Positions 1-8,674 of a stretch of 34,654 nucleotides of DNA are shown here, piece by piece (the first letter of the stretch is position 1; each line of letters starts with the position of its first letter). The stretch is from an uncultured Tenacibaculum sp. GTDB taxonomy: Bacteria; Bacteroidota; Bacteroidia; Flavobacteriales; Flavobacteriaceae. A program made the position numbers and the translations under genes. The notes beneath the pieces were generated by a model. The model was not told the DNA's origin, did no database searches, and saw only the letters and a list, made by a program, of their open reading frames with translations. The stretch spans positions 1-34,654 of the forward strand of contig CALISK010000235.1 of assembly GCA_938041625.1 (NCBI GenBank), read 5' to 3'.

Positions 1-349
1 TTTTAATTCTGATTTAATAAAAGAGAGTTGCGATATTCTGTTTTTAATAGAGGAAGAAGAAGCTACTATGTGGTTTAAAGAAGAATATGTTTTCAGTAGA
101 GAGGTAAAAGAGAAAATACTTATAGGCATGATATCATTGGATATAAGTGATTATAATGATGGTACAACGATCTTTAAATTTTGGCCTGTATTTGATCATG
201 GAGGAAAGGTGTGTTTAGATTCTAAAGTATTAAAAAAACATTTTATTGAAGTATTAAAAAAAGTAAATGGATATGATATAGTTCTCTATGAAAATGGAAC
301 ATATTCTATAAGTATTTATGAAAACAGGAAAATTCCGGATAATTTATAA
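1..349 (+). CDS. Hypothetical protein, 5' end outside window
   Basis: The reading frame is open from base 2 to the stop at 347-349. The first in-window ATG (68) is therefore probably internal: about 22 further codons precede it, including an acidic stretch EEEE, and the real start lies left of the window. The visible protein is soluble and mixed in charge, with aromatic residues (MWFKEEYVF, FKFWPVFDHGG) and no signal peptide or membrane segment. I do not recognise the family. It could be a small immunity-type or DUF protein, but nothing in the sequence decides this. The gene is followed by a roughly 115-nt AT-rich gap before the next start. Confidence 0.6.
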   Translation, partial: FNSDLIKESCDILFLIEEEEATMWFKEEYVFSREVKEKILIGMISLDISDYNDGTTIFKFWPVFDHGGKVCLDSKVLKKHFIEVLKKVNGYDIVLYENGTYSISIYENRKIPDNL

Positions 350-465
350 TAAGGTAAAATCAAATGTTTTTAAATAAATTGATTAAAGCATTTTTAATTT
401 AAACTTCAATTAATAAACAAACTTTAAACTATTTGTAATTTGTGTTTTCTAAGGGATTACATTTT

Positions 466-702
466 ATGAATTATTTTACGATTGTGGGTTGGTTAGGAGT
501 TGTATTATTTGTTGTAGCCTATTTACTATTAAGTTTAGAGAAATTAAATGCTAAAAAGGCAACATATCATTGGTTGAATTTTTTAGGAGCTTTATGCTTA
601 GTCTTAAATGCAGTATCAATAAAAGATAACCCTACAATAGTTGTAAATATTATTTGGGGGTTAATAGCAATTTTTACGGTATTTAAAAACTATAAGAAGT
701 AG
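466..702 (+). CDS. Small membrane protein, CBU_0592-like
   Basis: A 78-residue protein made almost entirely of three hydrophobic helices: about residues 3-22 (YFTIVGWLGVVLFVVAYLLL), 35-50 (WLNFLGALCLVLNAVS) and 56-72 (TIVVNIIWGLIAIFTVF). It has a short lysine-rich loop and a basic KNYKK tail. The layout, with a WLNFLGA segment in helix 2, resembles the small CBU_0592 family of unknown function. A GTG at 442 is in frame, but ATG 466 is preferred because it starts directly before the first helix and has AAGGGA (450-455) at ribosome-binding distance. It converges with the TetR gene, with the two stops only 8 nt apart. The role is unknown. Confidence 0.7.
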   Translation: MNYFTIVGWLGVVLFVVAYLLLSLEKLNAKKATYHWLNFLGALCLVLNAVSIKDNPTIVVNIIWGLIAIFTVFKNYKK

Positions 703-710
703 TTGAAATT

Positions 711-1310
711 TTAACAAAAATCAATTAAACTTAACACATGCTTAATATAAATAGTAGACTGTTTATTGTAAAACTCTGAATTATCTATTTGAGTTCCTAA
801 ATAAAAATAGCCTCCATCTATCATTGCAAAAATGATTTCATTTAACTCATCAATATTGTTATTGATAATTACATGATGTTCTTTAGCGCTTATTAATTTA
901 GATTTTAAAACCTCTCTTAAAGAAGCGCTAAAGCTTTTAAAGCTATTACTTACCTCTTTATTTCTGTAAACTAACGCATATAAACTGTAAAAAACGCCAT
1001 CATCTACATAATCACTCCATTTTCTAGTGAACATTTTCTTTATAAAATCTTCTAGAATATTTTTAGATGTAATTTTGTCAGGAGTACTATCATTTATAAA
1101 AGTAATGTAAGCTTCTAAAATATAGTTGTTTAAAGCTTCTAGGATATGCTCTTTGGTTTCAAAATAATGCATAACCAAACCTTTACTAATCCCCATGTGA
1201 TTGGCTAAATTAGCTATAGAAACATTTTCTAAGCCTATATTTTTAGAAACTTCATAAAAAGCAATAACAATCTCTTTTCTTCTTTTGTCAGTTAAGTTTT
1301 TTCTTCCCAT
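711..1310 (-). CDS. TetR/AcrR family regulator (BetI-like)
   Basis: A 199-residue TetR regulator. The N-terminal helix-turn-helix covers about residues 10-55, with the motif SIANLANHMGISKGLVMHYF followed by ETKEHILEAL, a standard TetR DNA-binding unit. The C-terminal part is helical and includes AMIDGGYFYLG, which resembles the ligand-domain helix of the BetI branch. An upstream in-frame ATG at 1340 is rejected because a TATATTTG promoter element (1329-1336) would then lie inside the gene; start 1310 (MGRKNLTDKR) matches the family. It is divergent from the phosphodiesterase-susCD operon, and a perfect palindrome at 1419-1436 is the likely operator. It probably represses the operon until a ligand derived from the imported substrate binds (inference). 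Confidence 0.88.
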   Translation of the reverse strand: MGRKNLTDKRRKEIVIAFYEVSKNIGLENVSIANLANHMGISKGLVMHYFETKEHILEALNNYILEAYITFINDSTPDKITSKNILEDFIKKMFTRKWSDYVDDGVFYSLYALVYRNKEVSNSFKSFSASLREVLKSKLISAKEHHVIINNNIDELNEIIFAMIDGGYFYLGTQIDNSEFYNKQSTIYIKHVLSLIDFC

Positions 1311-1328
1311 TTTAATATTAATTAACGG

Positions 1329-1336
1329 CAAATATA
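1329..1336 (-). promoter_or_regulatory. -7 promoter element for the TetR gene
   Basis: On the minus strand this reads TATATTTG, an exact match to the Bacteroidota -7 consensus TAnnTTTG, and ends 19 nt before the ATG at 1310. No well-placed TTG -33 element is visible. It supports the shorter TetR start. Confidence 0.5.
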
Positions 1337-1418
1337 TCATTATAATTTAGTGATTTTCTAGTTAACAATGCCTTCATATACTTCTATGGTTTCTTAACTC
1401 TATAGTAACTATTTTTTA

Positions 1419-1436
1419 ATTGAACGATCGTTCAAT
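1419..1436. promoter_or_regulatory. 18-bp perfect palindrome, likely TetR operator
   Basis: ATTGAACGATCGTTCAAT is a perfect inverted repeat in the 174-nt divergent intergenic region, 48 nt before the phosphodiesterase start and about 109 nt before the TetR start. GAACG/CGTTC half-sites arranged this way are typical of TetR-family operators. Its position would let one bound dimer block the operon promoter. Assignment to this TetR protein rests on adjacency and shape, not on a binding test. Confidence 0.75.
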
Positions 1437-1484
1437 CTATTTTTTTGATTTTATAATTTTACCACACTTAAAGGGGTATATAAA

Positions 1485-2738
1485 ATGAAGAAAAATTTAA
1501 CAAGCATATTATTACTACTATTTTCAATATCGATAATAGCACAAGAAAATAAAAAAACGAATAAAGTTGTTTTTATACTTGTTGATGGAATTTCGTCTGA
1601 CTTATATTATAAATCGAATACCCCCAATATTGATGTTATTGGTAAAGAAGGTGGATTTGCAGAAGCATATGTAGGTGGTAAAAGAGGAACTATAACAGAG
1701 ACACCAACAATTTCTGCAGTAGGTTATAATAGTTTAATTACAGGAACTTGGGTACATAAACATAATGTTTTTGGAAATGAAATTAAAAAACCTAATTACA
1801 ATTACCCAACATTATTTAGAGTATTAAAAGATGCGTATCCAAATAAAAAAACGGCCATTTTTTCTACATGGTTAGATAATAGAACCAAATTAGTTGGTGA
1901 AAATTTACCAGCAACAAACCATGTAAAAATAGATTATCATTTTGATGGATTAGAATTAGATGAAGAACGTTTTCCGCATGACCCCTATAAAAAATATTTA
2001 AAGAGAATTGATGCAGAGGTTGCTAGAGAAGCGGCAAATCATATTCTAAATGAAGGCCCAGATTTATCTTGGGTGTATTTAGAACATAGTGATGATGTAG
2101 CACATTACTATGGTGAAAGTAAAGAGTTCTTTAATATCGTTGCTTATGAAGATGCTTTAATAGGAACTATTGCAGATGCTGTTAAATTAAGAGAACAAAA
2201 AACAAATGAAAACTGGTTGTTAATTGTAACCACAGATCATGGAAGAATGCCTTCTGATGGTAAACATCACGGATTTCAATCGCACAGAGAAAGAAGTATT
2301 TGGGTAGCTATGAATAAACCTATAACAAACGATTACTTTAAAAAAAACAAAGTAGCTATTGTAGATGTTTTTCCAACAATTACCAATTTCTTAAACATAC
2401 CACTTCCTAAAAATGTAGCCTATGAATTAGATGGCGTACCACTAAATAAACAAATAGATGTTTTTGATTTAGAAGGAGTAGCAATTGATAAAAAAATGCA
2501 ACTAAAATGGATGGTAGAACACAGAAAAAATGAAATAGCGAAAATTTATATCACGTATGCTAATAAAACTAAAGAAGGAACTAAAGATGAATATCAATTA
2601 ATAGAAGAGGTTGATGTTCAAAAAAAAGAAGTACAACTAAAAATTAATCCACCAAAACAAACAAACTACATAAAAGTAGTCTTAGAAACTAAAAATCATT
2701 CAATAAATACTTGGGTAAAAATTAATAAAAACAAATAA
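1485..2738 (+). CDS. Secreted alkaline-phosphatase-superfamily phosphodiesterase (NPP-like)
   Basis: A 417-residue enzyme with a cleavable signal peptide (hydrophobic residues 5-18, cut near IIA-Q at 19/20). The metal-site motifs of the type I phosphodiesterase/nucleotide pyrophosphatase family appear in order: FILVDG (Asp34), the nucleophile segment PTISAVGYNSLITG, where Ser aligns with the usual Thr (a nearby Thr is also possible), HSDDVAHYYG (Asp and His), TTDHGR (Asp-His), and HHGFQSHRER (His). DVFPTI near residue 300 is also typical. It should hydrolyse phosphate diesters or monoesters in the periplasm or at the surface. It is the first gene of an operon with susC (10-nt gap) and susD, so it probably trims the substrate that SusCD imports. 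The substrate is unknown. A choline- or glycerol-phosphodiester is one guess, based only on the BetI-like regulator. Confidence 0.85.
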   Translation: MKKNLTSILLLLFSISIIAQENKKTNKVVFILVDGISSDLYYKSNTPNIDVIGKEGGFAEAYVGGKRGTITETPTISAVGYNSLITGTWVHKHNVFGNEIKKPNYNYPTLFRVLKDAYPNKKTAIFSTWLDNRTKLVGENLPATNHVKIDYHFDGLELDEERFPHDPYKKYLKRIDAEVAREAANHILNEGPDLSWVYLEHSDDVAHYYGESKEFFNIVAYEDALIGTIADAVKLREQKTNENWLLIVTTDHGRMPSDGKHHGFQSHRERSIWVAMNKPITNDYFKKNKVAIVDVFPTITNFLNIPLPKNVAYELDGVPLNKQIDVFDLEGVAIDKKMQLKWMVEHRKNEIAKIYITYANKTKEGTKDEYQLIEEVDVQKKEVQLKINPPKQTNYIKVVLETKNHSINTWVKINKNK

Positions 2739-2748
2739 TTATTTAAAA

Positions 2749-5700
2749 ATGAGGGGACATATAACAATTTTACTACTATTTCTTGTGTCGTTATTATATG
2801 CACAAGAAAGTATTACAGGTACGGTTACTGATGCTTCTACGGGAGAAGTATTACCAGGAGTCGGTATTATGGTAAAAAACACTACCAGAGGAACAGAAAC
2901 CGATTTTAATGGAAATTTCACTATTTCAATAAAAAAAGGAGAGGCTGTAAATTTTTCTTTTATAGGGTTTAAAACGCAAGAGATTTTATTTACAAATCAA
3001 ACTACTTTAAAAGTAATTTTAGAAGAAGACAATGCGCAATTAGATGAGGTAATTGTAACTTCTTTAGGAATTAAAAAAGAAAAAAGAGCATTAGGATATG
3101 CTGCAACAGAGTTAAAAGGAAATGAGTTAAATAAAGTTAAGACAGTTAATGTTGTAAATTCATTAGCAGGTAAAATAGCAGGAGTTCAAGTGTCAGGCGC
3201 TAGTAATGGTGTTTCTAGTTCTGCACGTATAGTTATTAGAGGAGAAAATTCATTAAATATAAATAGTAATAGTCCACTTTTTATTTTAGACGGAATTCCT
3301 GTAAATAATAGAATATTTGGAGTTGGAGGAAATACAACAGATCAGGCAGATTTACCAACTGATTATGGAAATGGAATTTCTGAATTAAATTCAGATGATT
3401 TTGAATCTGTAACCGTTTTAAAAGGGGCAGCAGCTTCTGCACTTTATGGTTCTAGAGCTTCTAATGGAGTAGTGGTTATAACCACTAAAACAGCAAATAA
3501 ACATGAAGAAGGATTAGGGGTAGAAATAGCATCATCATCAATGTTTAGTAGTGCTTTACGTTTACCAGAATTACAAACTCAGTTTGGAGGAGGCTGGGGA
3601 GGTGCTTATGCTTCTAACTTCGGAACAAATTTCGGACCTGCATTAGATGGTAGTGTTATATCTCAGGAATTATCTTTAGGAGAGGTGGTAAACAGACCAT
3701 TTAAAAATAGATATGATTTAAATGATTTTTTCAAAGATGGAATGAGTTTAAATAATACAGTTACTTTAAGCGGAGCAGATGAAAAAGGAAATTTTTTGTT
3801 TAGTTATGGAAACACATATAATGAAGGGATTGTACCGAATACAAATTTAAAAGGAAACAGTTTTAGATTAAATGCAAGTTATCAGTTAAGTGAAAAATTA
3901 AAAGCAAGTATAAAGACAAATTATATAACAAGAGGTTCAGATAATTTAACAGTAGCAGGTTATGGAAATCAAGGGATTATGTATACGTTACTATGGAATT
4001 ATATTAATACTGATTTAAATGACCTGAAAGATTATTGGAATGTAGAGAATCAAGAACAGCGTAGGTTATTCTCTTGGGGAGATAATCCATGGTTTATTGT
4101 GAATGAAAACATAAATGCTTTTAATAAAAATAGATTTATAGGAAATGTAAACTTAAACTATCAATTTAATGAAAACTGGAGTTTATTAGGAAGAGTAGGG
4201 ATAGATCAATCAAATGATTTCAGATGGTCTAGAAGATCCATAGGAGCAGTAAGAAACCCTAATGGAATGTATAGGGAGCAAAAAATAGATTTTGAAGAAA
4301 TTAATGCCGATTTTTTACTGTCATATAAAAATAATTTTGGAGATTTTTCTACCACAATTTCAGCAGGTGGAAATAGATTTGATCAAAAAATAAAAGAAGG
4401 ATTTTTACAGGGTAATGGGCTTTCAATACCTGGTTTATACAATGCTCAAAATATAAATGTAACTCCTGTAATTCGAAATAATGTATATGAGAAAAGAATT
4501 AATAGTTTATACGGATTTACAAATATAGGATATAGAGATTATGTATATGTAGATTTATCTATAAGAAACGATTGGTCTTCAACATTACCAACAAGTAATA
4601 ATTCATTTTTCTATCCAGCAGCTTCTATATCATTTATTCCTACTAGTGCTTTTGAATTACCAGAAGAAATCAACTTTATGAAAGTACGTTTCAATATAGC
4701 TGAAGTAGGAGGAGATACAGATCCTTATAATTTAGAAAAAGCATATAATTTTGGAACTTTAGGGGGTACTTTAACAAACCCTACTGAGTTATTAAATGCA
4801 AATTTGAAACCAGAAAAAACAGTTTCTACAGAGTTTGGTTTTGAAGGAATGTTTTTTAATAAACGAATAACCTTAGATGCTACATATTATACTGCCACTT
4901 CAGAAAATCAAATTTTAAATGTTGGAATATCTGGTGCTAACGGATTTAACTCTATTGTAGCAAATGCAGGTGAAATTAAAAATTCAGGAATTGAATTAGC
5001 ACTAGGAGTAAAGCCTATAAAAACAGATGATATAGAATGGAGTATTAATGCGAATTTTACTAAAAATAAGAGTGAAGTAGTTTCTCTTTTAGATAATCTA
5101 GATACATTTATTATTGGAGAAGGACCAGATGGAGTTACCATAGAGGCTAGACCAGGTGGACAAATGGGAGATATTTATGGTAATAGTTATGTGCGAAATG
5201 ATGAAGGGCAAATTATTTATGAAAATGGATTACCGTTAACAGGTAATAGAAAAAAAGTAGGGAATTACAATCCAGATTGGATTTTAGGATTAGCTACTAA
5301 TTTCAATTATAAAGGATTTAATTTTTCTGCTCAATTTGATATTAGAGAAGGCGGAGAGGTATATTCATATACCAATGCAATAGGAAGAGAAAGTGGAATA
5401 TTAGCAAATACATTACCTTGGAGAGATGGAATTGTAGGAGAAGGAGTTGTAAGTGACGGAAGTGGGGGTTTTACACCAAATACGCAAGAAGTTACTGCAG
5501 AAGATTGGGCCTATGCTGTACCTAGAAGTAATGCAGAAGCAAATATTTTTGATGCTTCATTTGTGAAATTAAGGCAATTAAGTTTTGGATATTCTTTTGA
5601 TGATACAGTATTAGATACATTAAAATTACAAGGCTTATCTATAAGTTTAGTAGGATCAAATTTATTTTTATGGACAGATGTTCCTAATATAGATCCTGAA

Positions 5701-5799
5701 GCGCAAGGTATATCTGGAGGAACCTTATTACCAGGTTTAGAAGTAACTCAACTACCATCTACCAAAAGTTACGGTTTTAAAATTAACATGAAACTTTAA
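2749..5799 (+). CDS. SusC/RagA-family TonB-linked outer-membrane receptor
   Basis: A 1016-residue SusC-type transporter. Order of parts: signal peptide (residues 1-18, ending LLYA-Q), a CarboxypepD_reg-like domain (about 20-85; GTVTDASTGEVLPGVGIMVK), a TonB-box region (LDEVIVTSLG), the SusC signature GIKKEKRALGYA, a plug with GVQVSGASNGVSSSARIVIRG and VLKGAAASALYGSRASNGVV, then a long beta-barrel ending in SYGFKINMKL. It imports large ligands across the outer membrane with TonB energy and is capped by the SusD lipoprotein encoded 12 nt downstream. Length is usual for SusC. Together with the phosphodiesterase this suggests an import unit for a phosphoester-containing nutrient (inference). Confidence 0.95.
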   Translation: MRGHITILLLFLVSLLYAQESITGTVTDASTGEVLPGVGIMVKNTTRGTETDFNGNFTISIKKGEAVNFSFIGFKTQEILFTNQTTLKVILEEDNAQLDEVIVTSLGIKKEKRALGYAATELKGNELNKVKTVNVVNSLAGKIAGVQVSGASNGVSSSARIVIRGENSLNINSNSPLFILDGIPVNNRIFGVGGNTTDQADLPTDYGNGISELNSDDFESVTVLKGAAASALYGSRASNGVVVITTKTANKHEEGLGVEIASSSMFSSALRLPELQTQFGGGWGGAYASNFGTNFGPALDGSVISQELSLGEVVNRPFKNRYDLNDFFKDGMSLNNTVTLSGADEKGNFLFSYGNTYNEGIVPNTNLKGNSFRLNASYQLSEKLKASIKTNYITRGSDNLTVAGYGNQGIMYTLLWNYINTDLNDLKDYWNVENQEQRRLFSWGDNPWFIVNENINAFNKNRFIGNVNLNYQFNENWSLLGRVGIDQSNDFRWSRRSIGAVRNPNGMYREQKIDFEEINADFLLSYKNNFGDFSTTISAGGNRFDQKIKEGFLQGNGLSIPGLYNAQNINVTPVIRNNVYEKRINSLYGFTNIGYRDYVYVDLSIRNDWSSTLPTSNNSFFYPAASISFIPTSAFELPEEINFMKVRFNIAEVGGDTDPYNLEKAYNFGTLGGTLTNPTELLNANLKPEKTVSTEFGFEGMFFNKRITLDATYYTATSENQILNVGISGANGFNSIVANAGEIKNSGIELALGVKPIKTDDIEWSINANFTKNKSEVVSLLDNLDTFIIGEGPDGVTIEARPGGQMGDIYGNSYVRNDEGQIIYENGLPLTGNRKKVGNYNPDWILGLATNFNYKGFNFSAQFDIREGGEVYSYTNAIGRESGILANTLPWRDGIVGEGVVSDGSGGFTPNTQEVTAEDWAYAVPRSNAEANIFDASFVKLRQLSFGYSFDDTVLDTLKLQGLSISLVGSNLFLWTDVPNIDPEAQGISGGTLLPGLEVTQLPSTKSYGFKINMKL

Positions 5800-5811
5800 T
5801 CAATAACGAAA

Positions 5812-7221
5812 ATGAAAAAAATTATATACTTAGTAATAGCGCTTATTGTTTTTAGCGCTTGTACAGAAGGTTTCGAAAACATAAATACGAATCCAAATAA
5901 TCCAGAAGAAGCAAGTGAGAATCTGTTGTTACCAACTGTAATTTTCGATTTAACCAATACAATGGTGAATGAATCGTATAATTTTGGAGATATTATAGGA
6001 CAATATGGAGCTAGATATGAATTTAATGATTTAGATATATATAGATGGCAATCAGATAATCGTTTTTGGTCTCCAATGTACACGATACTTCAAAATATAA
6101 AAGACATTAAAAATATAGCAGAAGCTAATAGAAATACAAATTATAAAGCAGTAGCATTAATCTTAGAATCATACATTTATAGTGTTATTACCGATGCTTA
6201 TGGAGATGTGCCTATGTCGGAAGCAAATAGAGCAGAAGAAGGAATAATAACACCTGTATATGATAAACAAGAAGCTATTTATACAAAGTTATTTGAAAAA
6301 TTAGAGAAGGCAAATGCTATCATAAATATGTCTGAAACTATTAGTGGAGATGCTCTTTACAGTGGGAATATGTTATCATGGAAAAAATTTGCTAATTCAT
6401 TACGTTTACGATTATTAATGCGTACTAGTAGTATTAAAAATGTTGGTGCAGATATTTCAGAAATCCTAAATAATTCGACTAAATACCCAATTTTTGAATC
6501 GAATGCTGATAATGCTATTTATGAATATAGTGGTTCTTTACCAAATGTTTCTCAAGTGGCTTTACCAGGAGGAGGTAGAGATTATGATTATTATTTGTTA
6601 ATACCTACCAATCATTTTGTGAATCTTTTAAGTACAAATAACGATCCACGATTAAATGTATGGGTAAGCCCTAAAGAAGGAACTAATGATAGAACATTAG
6701 GAGTTGAGCCAGGACAATCATTAAGTGATATAGGAAGACCAGCATCTTTTAGTAGAAGGGCTTCAGAATTTTATGAAAGCGCAACTTTAATTCAAGGTAT
6801 ATTCATGACTTATAGTGAGGTAAATTTCCTTTTATCAGAAGCTAGTGAAAGAGGCCTTATCTCAAATAATACGGCTAAAAATTATTACGACATGGGAGTT
6901 ACTGCTTCTTTTGAACAATGGAATGTAACAATACCAAGTGATTTTTTATCTGTAACAGTACCTTATGATAATACTACAGATAGGTTATACGAACAAAAAT
7001 GGTTAGCATTATATCATTCTGGAATAGAATCTTGGTTTGATTGGAAAAGAACAGCAAAACCAAGTTTTATAAATGCAGGCTCAGGAAATATTAATGGAGG
7101 TTTAGTTCCTGTTAGGTTAAAATATCCAAGTTTAGAACAATCAGTTAATAAAATGAACTATGATACTGCATCATCTGCTATGGGAGGAGATGAAATTAAT
7201 GCTTCTTCTTGGTGGTGGTAA
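5812..7221 (+). CDS. SusD/RagB-family nutrient-binding lipoprotein
   Basis: A 469-residue SusD-type surface lipoprotein. A lipoprotein signal peptide ends in the lipobox FSAC (Cys17), followed by FENINTNPNNPEEA, which is typical of the SusD-like_2 branch. Helical TPR-like segments include ALILESYIYSVITDAYGDVP and SWKKFANSLRLRLLMRTS. Near the C-terminus are YEQKWLALYHSGIESWFDWKRT and VPVRLKYPSLEQ, which are also family hallmarks. It forms the lid on the SusC barrel encoded just upstream and binds the ligand. It is the last gene of the operon, and a strong hairpin follows 44 nt after the stop. Confidence 0.94.
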   Translation: MKKIIYLVIALIVFSACTEGFENINTNPNNPEEASENLLLPTVIFDLTNTMVNESYNFGDIIGQYGARYEFNDLDIYRWQSDNRFWSPMYTILQNIKDIKNIAEANRNTNYKAVALILESYIYSVITDAYGDVPMSEANRAEEGIITPVYDKQEAIYTKLFEKLEKANAIINMSETISGDALYSGNMLSWKKFANSLRLRLLMRTSSIKNVGADISEILNNSTKYPIFESNADNAIYEYSGSLPNVSQVALPGGGRDYDYYLLIPTNHFVNLLSTNNDPRLNVWVSPKEGTNDRTLGVEPGQSLSDIGRPASFSRRASEFYESATLIQGIFMTYSEVNFLLSEASERGLISNNTAKNYYDMGVTASFEQWNVTIPSDFLSVTVPYDNTTDRLYEQKWLALYHSGIESWFDWKRTAKPSFINAGSGNINGGLVPVRLKYPSLEQSVNKMNYDTASSAMGGDEINASSWWW

Positions 7222-7264
7222 CAATTTTTAATATAAGTTGTTTTGTTTATTTATATCGTTAAGT

Positions 7265-7299
7265 AAAAAGGATTGAACATTTAAGTTCAATCCTTTTTT
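7265..7299. terminator. Bidirectional intrinsic terminator
   Basis: A 14-bp perfect stem (7265-7278 with 7285-7298) around the 6-nt loop ATTTAA, with A-run and T-run flanks so it can act in both directions. It separates susD (plus) from the HbpS-like gene (minus). Its stem core AAAAAGGATTGAA recurs at 8611-8645. Confidence 0.85.
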
Positions 7300-7336
7300 G
7301 TATAAAATGTTTTCAGAAATTATCTGAATACTATCT

Positions 7337-7735
7337 TTAAATTGCTAAAGCACCAGCTTCTGCTACTGTATGGTCATTTTCAACAGAACTTCCACTTACA
7401 CCAATAGCACCGATAATTTCACCAGCTTCATTTTTAATAGGAACTCCACCAGGAAAAGTAATTAAACCATTATTAGAGTGTTCGATATTATATAAAGGAC
7501 CACCAGGTTGAGATAATTCTCCGATAATACCTGTGTTCATATCAAAATAACGAGCAGTTTTTGCTTTTTTAATAGAAATATCTAATGAACCTAACCAAGC
7601 ACCATCCATACGTGCAAATGCTACTAAATTTGCTCCTGAATCTACAATAGCAATATTCATTTTTGTATCTATTTCAATAGATTTATCTTTAGCTATACTA
7701 ATTATTTCTTCTGCTTGAGCTAATGTAATATTCAT
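7337..7735 (-). CDS. HbpS/GlcG-family heme-binding-like protein
   Basis: A 132-residue protein of the GlcG/HbpS (heme-degrading domain) family. Visible hallmarks are the N-terminal helix LTLAQAEE-like segment (here [15 protein letters not shown]), [31 protein letters not shown], and the glycine-rich C-terminal part [22 protein letters not shown] followed by [12 protein letters not shown]. No signal peptide is present, so it is cytoplasmic. Family members bind heme or sit in glycolate/diol operons, but their exact job is often unknown and this gene stands alone. A TATCTTTG element lies 33 nt upstream of the start. Confidence 0.85.
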   Translation of the reverse strand: MNITLAQAEEIISIAKDKSIEIDTKMNIAIVDSGANLVAFARMDGAWLGSLDISIKKAKTARYFDMNTGIIGELSQPGGPLYNIEHSNNGLITFPGGVPIKNEAGEIIGAIGVSGSSVENDHTVAEAGALAI

Positions 7736-7767
7736 TTTTTTGTTTTTTTAATTTGATAATAATGATG

Positions 7768-7775
7768 CAAAGATA
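7768..7775 (-). promoter_or_regulatory. -7 promoter element for HbpS-like gene
   Basis: On the minus strand this reads TATCTTTG, an exact TAnnTTTG match, 33 nt before ATG 7735. A clear -33 TTG at the usual spacing is not seen. Confidence 0.5.
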
Positions 7776-7968
7776 GTGTGTCAATTCTTTTTTTATCACG
7801 TAATCCTCAAATTAAAATAATTTGTTATTTAAATAAGCAGAACACTTTGGTATTTAGTAATTGTTAACGAATATGAATTGATATTCATCGAATATGTGTT
7901 TTCGATTATTTTCATTAATCAACATCATTATATTCGTATTGATATTTGAAATAAAAATTAAAAATAAG

Positions 7969-8568
7969 ATGATTAAAAAAGTATTAATTTTATTTGTTGG
8001 AATAGTAATCTTAAGTTCTTGTGGTACTAATGCAACAGATTTAAATAAACCAGAAAGTTTTACAAAAATAAAAGAATTGGCTCTAAGTAAATTTGGTGGA
8101 GATAAAGAAATATATAAGTTTTCAATACAAACCAAAGATCATTTAACAAGTGAAGTTTCTTATTTAAATATAAGTTATTTAGAAGATAAGTTAGATTATG
8201 GACAAATGTATTTTCTTTCGTTAAATGGTAAGGAAAAATTAGAAGAACCTGAAAAAGCAAGAGACAGTTTTCAAAAAAAGTTTTTCTTAAAAAATAAACA
8301 AGGAAAAGTAAAAATAAAAGATCTTGACTTTAGTATTATTGAGGCTAAATATGATGAAGGTATAGGAATGATTTCAAATGAATATGAAAGTTTCACATTA
8401 CATAGTTGGACATATAATGTAAATAATAAAGGCGAGATAACAGCTGATTTTACAATTGAGGGTAGAAAAAAAGGAGAAAGCACTTCTATGCAAGGAAGAA
8501 ACATTGTAACAAATTATTATGAGTTTCCATTTAAAATGAATGTTGATAAATCTATTGAAGCTAAATAA
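7969..8568 (+). CDS. Hypothetical lipoprotein
   Basis: A 199-residue predicted lipoprotein. The start at ATG 7969 gives a clean signal peptide MIKKVLILFVGIVILSSC with lipobox LSSC; the longer in-frame start at 7894 would bury this and is rejected. After the cysteine comes a short linker (GTNATDLNKPESF), then a mostly beta, lysine-rich domain with ETKDHLTSE-like and YEFPFKMNVDK segments. I do not recognise the family and there is no operon partner. It probably resides in a periplasm-facing membrane leaflet or the outer membrane. It ends 42 nt before a terminator shared with folD. Confidence 0.8.
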   Translation: MIKKVLILFVGIVILSSCGTNATDLNKPESFTKIKELALSKFGGDKEIYKFSIQTKDHLTSEVSYLNISYLEDKLDYGQMYFLSLNGKEKLEEPEKARDSFQKKFFLKNKQGKVKIKDLDFSIIEAKYDEGIGMISNEYESFTLHSWTYNVNNKGEITADFTIEGRKKGESTSMQGRNIVTNYYEFPFKMNVDKSIEAK

Positions 8569-8610
8569 CAATTAATTTAAAAAAGAATAAAAGAAAAAGT
8601 TTTTTAAACT

Positions 8611-8645
8611 AAAAAAGGATTGAATTAAATATTCAATCCTTTTTT
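8611..8645. terminator. Bidirectional intrinsic terminator
   Basis: A 15-bp perfect stem (8611-8625 with 8631-8645) with the 5-nt loop TAAAT, A-run on one side and T-run on the other. It lies between convergent genes (the lipoprotein and folD). The stem is nearly the same as the one at 7265-7299. Confidence 0.85.
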
Positions 8646-8674
8646 GTATGTATTATTTAATCTAAAAAGATAAA

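Noticed and set aside
1311-1340. Longer N-terminus (MIYLPLINIK) for the TetR protein
   Set aside because: A perfect -7 promoter element lies inside this extension, and the family N-terminus fits ATG 1310.
2739-5141. Minus-strand ORFs under the SusC gene (2739-2921, 4908-5141)
   Set aside because: Antisense to a well-supported gene, with no domain signs; shadows of biased codon use.
7866-7895. Inverted and direct ATGAAT/ATTCAT and GAATAT repeats upstream of the lipoprotein
   Set aside because: Short arms in very AT-rich sequence with no neighbouring regulator; chance is likely.
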